Assembly: GCA_948567375.1 (NCBI GenBank)
Contig: OX419756.1
Span: 73,980,333 to 74,044,332 of the forward strand
DNA length: 64,000 bases
Reading direction: 5' to 3'
From: Lunularia cruciata
Lineage: Eukaryota; Streptophyta; Marchantiopsida; Lunulariales; Lunulariaceae
Both the position numbers and the translations under genes were made by a program. Positions within the stretch are counted from its first letter, which is position 1; each line of letters begins with the position of its first letter. The notes under the pieces were generated by a model. That model was not told the DNA's origin and ran no database searches. It saw nothing but the letters and a program-made list of their open reading frames with translations. Of the stretch, positions 48,017-60,000 are shown one piece after another.

Positions 48017-51000
48017 GTACTATTCTTGTCCTTGGAGTGGGTTTCGGATCTACGAACGGCTTCTGCTCTCGTAGCTCTTTGATTCTTGTCCTTGGGAAGT
48101 ATGGGAGCTTCACATTCGACAGCTTAAATTTAGCCCCTTGTAGACGTTCCTGTGACATATGAAATGTCTTAACAAGAGTGTGCTAATTTCCAGTCATCCC
48201 GGACAGAGTGTCCTCCATTCTTTACGTATTATCTGGAAATAGGAAGTGTGCAGTCGGGGTTAGTCTGCTAGTTGCACTAAAACCAACTACTCTCGTGATT
48301 GTTGGTTTTACATATTGAGAAGATACCCCCGGTTAAGCGTTATGGAAGTTACTTGGAATCTATGTGAAGGATATATGTGTGATGGTGGTGCAGCAACCCA
48401 GGACATCCTTTCGCTGCTGGCTTAACTTTGGAAAAGCTCGCAGCTGTGACGGTTGATAAAGAAGGGAAAGAGACGTTCATTACTGGTGGATCTTTAGATC
48501 AGATCCAAAAGGTGAACCTTCATGCTTATTGCTGTTACAGAAGTAGATATATCCAACTTCCGGTCCATGCAGCTTCCCTGATGCTAAGGGGTTACGAGTC
48601 TCTGTGTGTTGGACTATCTCAATTGATGTTCACGGTGTAGAACTAGCGCATGAACAGTAGATAAACACAGCAACTGATTCATGCTTGTATGGAACTTTTG
48701 ACAGTCTGGTGAACTCCAGCGGCTCTCTTTTTACTTCGATCCTGATACTGAACCATGGAAACCTGAGAAGAAGTGGGAAGATCTTCTTCCAGCAGAGTGG
48801 ACGAAGGTGATCTCATTTGTAATCAGCTTCATGCTTAGTGTCTTATTATTGGCTTATAATTGGTTGGTACAAGTACGGGAAAAGGTTAGATTTGTCATAG
48901 TTTCATTTCCTCCATTGGGGCATCACGAACAAGATCAAGATAATGTGTTCATTTCTGTACTCTAGGTCCATACCACCAGTTTAACAAAAATCTTTTATGC
49001 TCACGCTAATATAATCATTCTCTCCGTGTTTCGCTTGAAACTTCTTCAGTGGAGGAGCCTGTTCCTGGTGAGTCTTCTCACTGCTAAACTTGACGATGCG
49101 TACATTTGCACTGATGTCATTATCTTCCAGATATTTGGTCAAGGTATTCAGTCAGAATCGGCTTCAAAAGATGGCAGTAAGAAGTTTGGACGTCCCCAAC
49201 ATCATTATCTGCTGGCACCTGTCGGAGGCACCGCCAGATACAGTAAACTTGCGAACAAGGAAACGAGAACTCCAGACCAACCTGCACAAACTGCGGTCGT
49301 TTTTCTCGATGATGTCACTATTGGCTTGTCGGAGGTACGTGATGTGGATACATTGCTTTAGAAGTATGGCCTCTCATTGATGTACGTGAGCTCTCAAATG
49401 TAAGGCATCTTGGAAAATCTGTTATACATGTGGTAAGGTATTAATTATTACCCATGTGATATATTGGAGTCTGGTAAAGCCAGTGTCTTTAGATCGAATG
49501 CTTGTTGTCACCTCCCTGAAACTACAGTCCTCAGGATCTTTTCTCGACGTGGACTATAGCTGACCTGTACGTGGAACTGTAACTTTATCAATGCAGCATC
49601 TCCCTTGGAAGATATTGCCAACTGCTGTTGCACTTTCTCAGTTGAGACTACCTTCCAGTACTTAAGCTGTTAATTATGGACATGGATGGAGATGTCGATT
49701 GGAAATATAGCAGTTGAGTCTGGGCACCTCGAGTAAACGTCAAATTACTTTAACCATAAACATAGGTAGTCGGCAACCAGAAGACTACAACCAGAAGCTG
49801 TACCGAGAGAGACTGTGCCGTTGTTATGTACTTGGATCCGCTTCTTACCTTTCGTGGTGTGGAACAGGTTCAGTATCGGGATGTTTTGAAAGTGGTCGAG
49901 AATTTCTCAACGTTCAACAAACGCTTGCAGTATGCACATTTAAGACCTTCAGTACCCATAAGGCAGGACATAAAAGGATGGTGGCATTACGCATATAAGG
50001 CTGTTGTGGAGCAGCAAAAACAAGCCAGGTTTGCAGCTTACTTTGTGTCCGTTTGCTTAAATACAGCAGAGCTGATTGCAAGATATCGGATTATCCTTAC
50101 ATGTGTATCGTTACGATCTCCAGAGAATTTGCTTTTGGGTATTCGCTGTAATCTGCGAGTTTGTTAATCTAGTTCTCCATTACACAGCATGCATTGAACG
50201 TGGTGTGGGGTCATATGATAGATTACATCTGGACGAGCAGCCATATTTCTGTTACATAGACAATCTATTTGGAGCGTTGTTTTGCATTTCGAATTTGGAG
50301 CTGATTGTTTATTTTTCTGTTTCCGTTTGTTTGTTTCTCCCTTCCAGTGGTCAACTATCCTGGAATCGGGTAGTTAAGCTCTCTGAGCTGAGGAAACGAT
50401 ATGTATCTCTGTACGTGCTTGCTTTGCAATCGAACCCAGGACGAATGACAGTGGATGATAACAAAGAGATCCAGGATCTGGATCGTGAGCTTGATACAGA
50501 CATAATTATACAGTGGAGGTAAGTACTCGTCTCTCAAATTTGTGTTTAGCATTCGCAACTGGAATTGTTGCTAGCAGTATCAGAGTTATATATGAGGTCG
50601 ACTCCGCGAGCTGCAGCGAATTAGACTTCTGCCGTTTCATTATGCGGTGTGTTTGATTCACATGTGGTGTCCAGTAGCTCCATGCCACCTCCTTTGTGTA
50701 CAGGATGGCCCTCTGCAAAAGAATCTACGTGAATAGAACAGTGATAACAATCTACTGTTGTCAATTTTTGGTCACTACTAGTACTAAGGCTACCTGTGCA
50801 CGTACATTCTGAACCTTTGCAATCAGAGTCAGCCAAAAATAAAGTTTGATCGTCGTTGTTATGGCTGTGCTTTCTTTCCTGAACAGAATGTTAGCACACA
50901 CATATGTCGAGAGAAATCGGGCTCAAGATCAAAAGCGACAACAGCAGCGGCAACAGCAACAGAGTTGGTGGCTGCCTTTTGGATGGTAGGTGTACTGCAC

Positions 51001-54000
51001 GCGCTTTGGGTAGTAATTTATCAGTTACATGTGGAGTCTGAAGTAGCAGTCCAGTCCTGTTTTTGGCGTCCGATTTATATGTTAAGCTAAACAGATTAGC
51101 ACCACTATCTCAGGTCAACCTGGATTAATTTGTCCATGCCAACGCACCATATTGATGTTGATACCACTAGGTGAGCCGATCTAAAAGAGGGTTTTTGTCT
51201 GATAGGTTTCCGCTCTGACGCACATCGTCTTCCTTTCCATCAAGAATGTGGAGTCTGAGGCTTCTAACAAGTATGTGACTACAGACGGTGATTTGGTCTG
51301 ACTTTGTTCAACCATATTGCAGGGGTGGGTCAACTAACGAGGATGAGAAAGCTGTGAAGTTTACGGATGAAGAGTGGGAGCAATTAAACCAACTTATAGG
51401 ATATCAACACGGGAAGCAGTCGAACGTCTTACCCGGTCAAGAACCTCCCAATATGCTTCACACTGTGTTAGAAGTGCGCATGCGCCGAAATGCAACAAAG
51501 TTGGTAGCTGAGAATGATGAAGTTATTATGGAACTATCTGGTGAGGAGCTTCAAGTTAATCTTCATATGTACCCAAAGACGATGAAATTCGACTTGGAGC
51601 TGGCATCTTATCAGCTTTCTTGTCCAGACGGACTACTTATGGAGGTCAGCTTTTTCTTACTATATTAAGTGACGTGACTGCCTGACTCGAGTTACGAATT
51701 CACGTTTAAAAAAATGTTATTTGGTTGTCAAACAACGACCAGATAGTTACTTTTGAGCGATCTGCAGGCAGTGGTTTGTATTGTGACTTCAAGATGTATG
51801 AGAACAAGGATAATCGTGACCTAAGCACGTTTATAGCTGCAGTTCAAGTTTCTGTTGAAACTCATGAAGGTGTGGTATGTCTTCAGTTAAGTTTAATTCA
51901 TTAACAGACTGATTCTCCTTTCCTAGTTACTTGTAGAAGGCTTTCATAGTCGCTATGTCTTGATATTAGTTCGTCCATCCTTCACATTCAAGTCAAGGAA
52001 ATGCTGGACCAAGTTTCTGCCACATAAGACGGGTCGTAAGCTGAAAATATGAACTCGCAAGCAAAGTTACTTCAGGGCCCTCCTGGCAACTTGACACTGA
52101 AAGACGTCATCCTCAGTGGAATGCAAGACGTCAACTGTCCATTGAATTAGTTCTTTGTTTCACCGTACTATCATTGTGCATCAGCGTGGATAGCCCGTTC
52201 TGCGAACGCCTTCTGCTCCCATTATTCAAATATCTTTGTGCATCAGCGTGTCTCTACGACTTGAGGAAGTCTGTAAAAGTGAATGTCTTACAGCTCTCTC
52301 TTTTCTAAGGCAGCGACAGCTGTGTATTGTTTTTCTCACAGAGTGCGATCAAAGATGAGGCAGTCAACGCGACGTTCGTCTACTTGCCTATGGAAGGAAA
52401 TCTGGACTGGAGTTTGGCTGCAAAAGCTTCTCCTTGCTATGTCACTGTACGTTTTAGACACCGCAACAAATGCCCACAATTTAAAAGTTAAAATGAGTTC
52501 AGTACGGGGAGTTTAGAATGGAAGCTTCAATATTCAATCTTCATGCTGTGTTGAATGTGAAGTAACCAGTATTGTACAGGTTAAGTATCATAACTCTTTG
52601 GTATATACATCATGGTTTGGGTTGAGTACTTGTATGTATTGCCTCTCTGAACGCCACTAGTTGATAAGCTTTTCACAGGCTGGAAAGACGCACATTGAAT
52701 ATTTTTCTTGTTAAGTTCTATGAAATTTCCATTCGCTAAGGGTATGGAGAAGATATGGTTGATGCTTCGTTGAAGATCTCTTCTGGACAGAAGTCTGATC
52801 AATTTCTACACGCACCTACCACAGGTTCTAATGCCGAGCATCAATAGACTGATAGCTTTCTTCCAAACTAGCCGGGCTGTAAGCCGGAGTGTCGCTTTGG
52901 AAACGGCAACTGCTTTACAGGTTGGCATTCTGTTTACCTTAAGCTTTTCTTCTGTCTACTGAGTGAGTGGGTAGCAGATTACCCATGGCGCCCACTCATG
53001 TCCATAATACTAACTTTTGCTAACTATTCGGTTCTGGATGTAGACAACCTTGGATGAAGTTACTCGAAATGCCCAGCAGCAAATAAACAAGGCCTTGAAA
53101 GATCGTCCCCGGTAAACACGCGTTTCTGCTTGGTTCCGCCAGTAGTGTGCATGTCTACGATTCTTGATATCTTAGGTGAGTGTTTCACGGCAGCACTTCC
53201 ATTGCCACTGATTTTCATTGTCGTGGAGTTTGTTCCCAGGTTTTCGATGGATCTTGACATTGCTGCACCAAAGGTTACGATTCCAAGCGACTTTTATCCT
53301 GATGGTGTGCAACAAAGCAAGCTTCTCCTTGATTTTGGCCACTTCAATCTGAAAACAGATCCGGTAACAATCTTACCATTTCTCAAGTCTCGTGTAGTGT
53401 GAAGTGGCCTATACAGTTGGACAGTTCGTACTAGGTACTTGTTCTGTTTGTGGGTATCTTCATATTGAGTAAGTTGGTCAATACTAACAATGATAAATTG
53501 ATTTTACCTGCCCTGAAATGAAGGACGAGAAAGCAGCGGACTCAGAAGAGAATGACTTATACATGCGATTCCGAATGAGGTTGACGGATGTATCGGCCGT
53601 TCTAGTTGATGGAAATTATGACTGGAAAGAAAACTTACATGATTTCCACGAGGCGTTCAAAGAAACCAAGAAGGGCAAGAAGAAAGCAACGTTTTACCCA
53701 GTGCTGGAGAAATGCGGTATGCTGGTGGCTTTGCAGCAGGTAAGCAAGCTGGAATAAGGCTGGTGCCAAGACCTAATAATTTTGACAAATAATGGATATG
53801 CAGATAGCAGTTGTTTCTTATTGGTTAGATTAATTCATCCAGCTCATGCCCTCTCAGCGATCAACCATGTAAGGTGTTAGCAGCAGGTAACAGTGGATCA
53901 AGTTTTTTGTTAAGTCACCACGGAGCGGTGCCAAGGTGAGAGTGCAAAGGATCGGTTAGAATTCTAATGTTGGCAGGTATGTGCAGATATGCGTTCCTCA

Positions 54001-57000
54001 TCCCAAATATCCAAGCACAAGGGTGGCCGTTAGATTACCTTCTCTTGGTTTCCAGTTTTCTCCTGCGCGTTATCACCGCCTCATGCAAGTTATGAAAGTG
54101 TTTCAAGGTAGCCCTGAAGAGGCTGGAAGTTCATCAGTACATCCATGGGAACCATCTGACTTTGAAGGACAAGTGTCAGTGCTGGCCTGGAAGGTATATC
54201 TGCTGTCAACCGCAAACAGTTGTAATAAACGTTCATAAAAACCCGTTTTCCAAAATCAAGTGCTACTATAAAGATCACTAATTCACGTGTAATATTGGAG
54301 TGCTAAAGCTAGATAGTGAGATAGGCGTGTATTATGGGAAATGATATTTATCATTGGACTATAACTAGGATAATGTAAAAATCTCACTTTCTGCTTCTTA
54401 CATGTGTAGGGTGTAGGGCATCGTGAAGCCGTGTGGCAGCACAGATATGCAGCATTGGCTGGTCCATTTCTTTACCTTCTGGAGTCTTCTTCGTCCCAGA
54501 CCTATAAGTATTGTGCCAGGTGAGAAACGTTTTCCGCTCAAGAACGTAGGTTATGTCAGTGGATATTACTCGATTCGGTCACACAGTTTTAGGGATATGG
54601 ATTCCTTGACGAGAAAGTCAAACCTTTCCTAGAAATAAGTTACATGCCTGGATGTTATGAAGTTGAGATTGAAGATTTGTAGAATTCTTTGCTATGTCTG
54701 CGACTGTCTTATACTTGAGCCGCTTATCTCCTCACATCCTGCCTACTAATACTTGTTCTAGTTTAGGATCGGCCGGCCAGAAGTCTGGCCGGCCGATCCT
54801 TTACAGGGTATACAACCCTGTAAAGGGAAGATAATCAGCTTTGCCTGTATGTAAATTTAAGCATGGTTGATGAACTCGCGCAGTTTGATTGGGAAGCAAG
54901 CATCTGTTGTTCCAACAGAGTCAATCGGGGATGTGCCATATGTGCTGGCCGTGTGTGATGCTGGGCAGTTCAGTAACAAGGTAAATCAAAGCTCCATAAA
55001 AGTCTTCCTTCGTCACAGGTTTCCAGTATCCTGTAATTTGACTGCGTTAAGATAAAAAGGTTTTGCGAAACAGTTGTTGCTACCGCATTGAAACCCGCAT
55101 CCATGATTCTTTTGAGAATTTCAGTTGGAGCCAAATGACAAGAGACACCTGAACCTCTTTTCTCCAGTTGCTAGCGCTACCCAGATATGTGTCGGTATGC
55201 TGTTCATAGGTATCTAATCTTGATGGGAAATGTCTTGATGTATGTTGTGGACAGGTTGCAGAGTCTGTGAACGCACTTCTCTTGCGCTTTGAAGATGAGT
55301 CGAGCCTGAATAACTGGCAGGCGCGAATTACAGGTGCTATTTATCGGGCTTCGGTAAGTACATAAGCTTCGGGAGGTCGATCAATATATGTTTGATGTGG
55401 CTCAAAGTTTCCGAATTGTCAAAATGTGCGTGTGGACAACAATTGATGTCATGGGGTCCTGTCCTTTCTGTTGGCTAGGATGATCATCATTGTCAACTGC
55501 CTTCCAAAGCACTTTCATATATTTATAAGAAGTGCTTGCTTCTGTGATTCTTGCAGGCTCCTGTTGCTGTCGCTGGATTGGTTGGATCCAAGAATGATGA
55601 AGATGGCGAAGATGCGAAAGATGCAGTGGTTGGCGCATCCGAAGCAAATGAGCAGATGAACCCAGCTGAGCAAGAGAGTTTCTTCTTGACTGGAGCACTT
55701 GATGAGCTGAAGATAATCATAAGTAACAGCCAAGTGGTAAGATAAACATACCCGGGAGGTGGTTGAAGTCATAGTAAGCAGTGCATGTTTGCAAGTAGAT
55801 TTTCTGCTTGTTACATAAATAGTGAAGTTTCGTATAAATAGATATTTAAACTTGCACGACTACGGAGAGCATTGTCTGTTATGAAGTCCAGTGACCTCCA
55901 GGCATTGTTTCTCAACCCAAAGTAGTTCATTGGGAGTTCATCCCACCATTCATTTTTCTTGGGAAGTTACTGGTCAGTAGTCCACATTCCCCACGTGTAC
56001 AATTCGAGGTACTTTACCCTATATTGAGTTGTCGACTTTGTGTGTATACCGCCAGTCCAGATAATCTGTTATCGGATTGTTGAATTTTCCAACACGATCT
56101 GTATAGTTAATCCACATCATCGATCCTTCTCATATTGAATATTGCTTGGTTCTCAAAGTTGATTTACTTCTTGAGTTAAGCCCTACATGTTGTTTGTTTG
56201 CAGGATGATTACAACTCAACGCAGTTGCTTCTTGGCGACGAGATACCACTTTTAGAGGCTCGTGCTATAGGGACCAAGGTACAAAATTTCTCTCGAATAC
56301 ATAACGTGGAGGTAGTCTTTTGTGTCTTGTGCCGTTCGTTGGTTGTCATGTCCAGTGAAGCTCACAATCATGTTCTTGGGCGAGAAGGTGAACATGTGAT
56401 CCTGATGTAATTTTGTATGATACAGGTGGAATTGTCAATGAGGACATATGATATGTCGGTTGGGGCTGTCTTACAAGCTTTAGAAGTTGAGGATAAATTT
56501 CACGGCCATGCTTCTCCATCATGCAAGTACTTGGCTCGTTCCTACATTAAATCTCCCCATAAACTTACAGGATCGTCATCTTTGAGCAAAGTGAGAAATG
56601 GCAACGGGAAGCACCACAAACGCATATCTTCTAATGGGAAGAAAAGTCCTAGACACAGGCAGAGCAGTGACAGCGATCGGTTCTTCGATGCGGCAGACGA
56701 ATTCCTTGATGCAGACGAGCAGTCCAAAGGACACAGGCTTAGACGTTCGTCTACATCTCTGTCCAAATTTTTTGATGCTGATGAGGAAGGTAACGGATCA
56801 AATGGGGATGAAGAAGAGCCTCCAAATTTTAGGCGTGCCCCTGGGCTTCTTCCTGTAACAGGTCCTGAAGGCGATGGGTTAGATGTTGTAAAAGAGGGTG
56901 TGGAGAACTTCGTCAAAGCACAAGTGATCATGTGCTCTCAAGATTCTCCAGATTACGGGAATGTTGATAAACAGGTGATAATTGTCAATGTTAATAGGCA

Positions 57001-60000
57001 AATTGTTTCGTGGCCTGAGTGAGCGCTGTTGCCTTGCCGACTGAAAGTATACTGAGTTGAAGCAGTTGTGTGACTTACAAAGTGCTAAAATTTTAAGCCT
57101 CTCAAGCCGAAGTCACGCAGGTGCTTTTCACGCTCATCGCTGTTCATGATCGTCGTGCAGGTGAAAGTCACTTTGGCAACTTTGTCCTTCTTTTGCAATC
57201 GGCCAACACTCCTGGCTTTACTAGATCTTTTAACAGCAATCACTGCCGACGTTGAGCCAAAAGATGAGAATCCTGCTCCTTCATCTACTGAATCTGATGC
57301 AATTGTCAGTACCATAAATCCCAAAGCCATAGATGACGGAGGTGAAGAAGATACCAGTCACTCGCACTCCTCTTTCGATCGGCATGATTCAGTTGTGAAA
57401 GGGTTGCTAGGTAAAGGCAAAAGCCGTGTGGTGTTCCTTGTGGTTCTGTACATGGATCGGGCACAGATAGTCCTGAACACCGAGGACGGAGCCCAGCTGT
57501 CAATATTGTCACAGGAGGATCTGCATACCGAGATAAAGGTAAAATGTGAAATATTAGATCTGAAGCATTTGTAGGATTAGCCGACGTAGACAATTCACTA
57601 AGCTTGAACCTCTTATTTTGATTACCTCCTTGTAAAGTATTGGTGTCTCGTAGTGAACTCAAAAGAGCGAATGTTGATTATTTCTCCACCACTCGCATGA
57701 GCGGAAGAATTACTTCGAACTTCCAATTTGTCGAGGATAGCGATCTTATAGCAGAAGTTGAGTATGTCTTCGGATCACAAACTTCAAATCTATGGCTTGT
57801 GTAGAAAAGGTGGAACTTCAAGTTCATAACATCTTATATATAACTGTTCTTTTTACAGATCTTCCCGTCCTCGTGGGGCATTAAAGTAGCTCTTGGGAAT
57901 CTGAAAGTGAGTGATGGGAGCTTGGACAACAATCACCCCTATCATTATATATGCAACATGCGTGATCCGCAGGGTACCTCCTTCATTGAGGTATTTTTCC
58001 AAGCTCTGTAGTAATTCCATTTGCTCTTCAGTTCAAGCTGGTCAATTGACGACGTTCTCGTTAAATCAAATGCTGGAACTATCGACCTTCCTTTGATTTC
58101 CAGTGTCCTTCTGGATGGAATGACGAGTAATAATAATTTAGTTCGAGGATCACACTAGACTCCCATGGCTGAGCAATTATATTGGAGGCGAGTAAGGAGT
58201 TATTTTCTCTCAAACCAAGACTTGCTCTCTATTGACTTCATGAAAGTAGGAGAACATAGACGTTGTTTGGCTGTTCCTGCTTCTATGCTGAAGGGTAACC
58301 TTTCACCTCTGAAGAAGTAGGCGAGAGTTTGTTTTACAATCAAGTACAATTACCATATGTTGGGCTGTACATGAAAAGCTGAAAGAAAATAGCTTCGTTT
58401 TGTGATAGTCTTATGATGTCTTTGTCTGCAGTTGGAGTTTCTGTCATTCAATAAAGAAGACGAGGACTATGAAGGCTATGAGTATAGCATCAAAGGCAAG
58501 CTATCTGAGTTGCGAATCGTGTTCTTAAATCGATTCGTACAGGAGGTATTTCATGTTTGACGCAATGTTGAATGCTCTCCTCCTCAAATCAAACTCAAAT
58601 AACTGAAGTACGATGTCTAGTAGCCGTTTTGGTATCTGGCTACGTCCAAAGTCGCGTTAGGTCGTTTTCCTGTACAGTTTAGATCAGAACAGTGTTGACA
58701 TGTGATTGTTTGGAAATTTTGATTTTCCTCCAACAGAGGAGACTATACTGTGAGCTGGAATTATGTCTTTACTTCGGCTTACCGTCGTATTGTAACTTCG
58801 CTTAATTTCCATTTCCTGAGTTGCTATTCATTTCGATTTGCACACGTTCATGGTTATATTTAATCTGCACTGCATATGCACTTAGTGGGTTCTGGATCCC
58901 CCCTTTCTTCGAACGACTTCTGCTCTCATTTCCCATATGCTGTGAGTTGGAATCGCTATATGTACATATGGGATGTGCCCATTGCTCGTGATCTCTTCGA
59001 GATTCTAGTTCATACGGTCGAAGGCTTTGTGCGGAGTACGTACATTTGGCGGAAAAGTGAGGCCTTGTTTTCTATGGTCCACTTCTTGTGAATGGACCTC
59101 CTCTTGGCTATGAAGACCTCAGCAAGTTACCTAAGCTTCCGTATATCATATGCATGTCTCGTATCGGTTCCCTACTAAGTGGGTTCTGAATTCCCTGGCC
59201 TGAATCCCAAAGGGCTTCTGCTCCCGTTTCTCAAATTTGCATGTTTCGAGATAACGATCGGATTGGATGGGTCAGTGTCTAATATTTACCCATGCTCTCA
59301 TTTTGACAGATAACCACTTACTTCATGGGCCTCGTTCCTCAAAATTCTGGTTACGTCGTCAAGCTCAAAGATAGATTTACTGATGTTGAGAAGTTCTTCA
59401 CTCAATCGGAAATCGAAGGACAGCCCGCTCTGAAGCTCGGTCTATCCCTCAGCAAGCCTGTTATCATAATGCCTCGATCAACTAAAAGCTTAGAGTACGT
59501 TACCAATTTTGAATATTGAGCGCTATTTCCCTTGATCACAACTCTAGACTTAGGTTTCATTCACGATTTCATTCTTGGCATGCGCTCAATGGTTTAGCTG
59601 AGGAGAAGATCGATGGCATGGGTTATAGTATTTGGTGATCATTAATAAAGAGAACCAAACGATCAGAGGACAGATTCTTAGTTATCGTTTCTTCGGTGTT
59701 TCCTGAAATAACTTGGAATCTTTTCATTCATGATTACACAGCTTCTTGGAGCTAGATATTCTCCACATCAATGTGTCCAACAGCTTTCAGTGGCTTGGGG
59801 GTGGAAAGGATGAGCTTGGTGCTGTTCGCCTTGAGACAACCGTGTTACAGGTTCATTGTTATTTCATTTTGAGTAGCTATAGCATTTTTGCACGTGTTAA
59901 CTAGGATATGGCATAAACCATCCTGATAGATGTATTTTCTGGCAGTTGCAATCAGGAACAGGCTGGATGTGGATAAACGTCAATTGATCTAAATGAGTCT

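Noticed and set aside
51745-51830. Splice acceptor CAG at about 51768 for VPS13 exon 13
   Set aside because: It puts the exon in a frame that stops after 18 codons; the acceptor TTGAG at 51757 gives an open, phase-matched exon.
52741-52821. Possible extra VPS13 exon (YGEDMVDASLK...)
   Set aside because: Exon 14 joins exon 15 in phase, and VPS13 relatives have no extra sequence at this point.
56542-56931. 129-codon minus-strand frame
   Set aside because: It is antisense to VPS13 exon 25, produced by its Ser- and Asp-rich codons.
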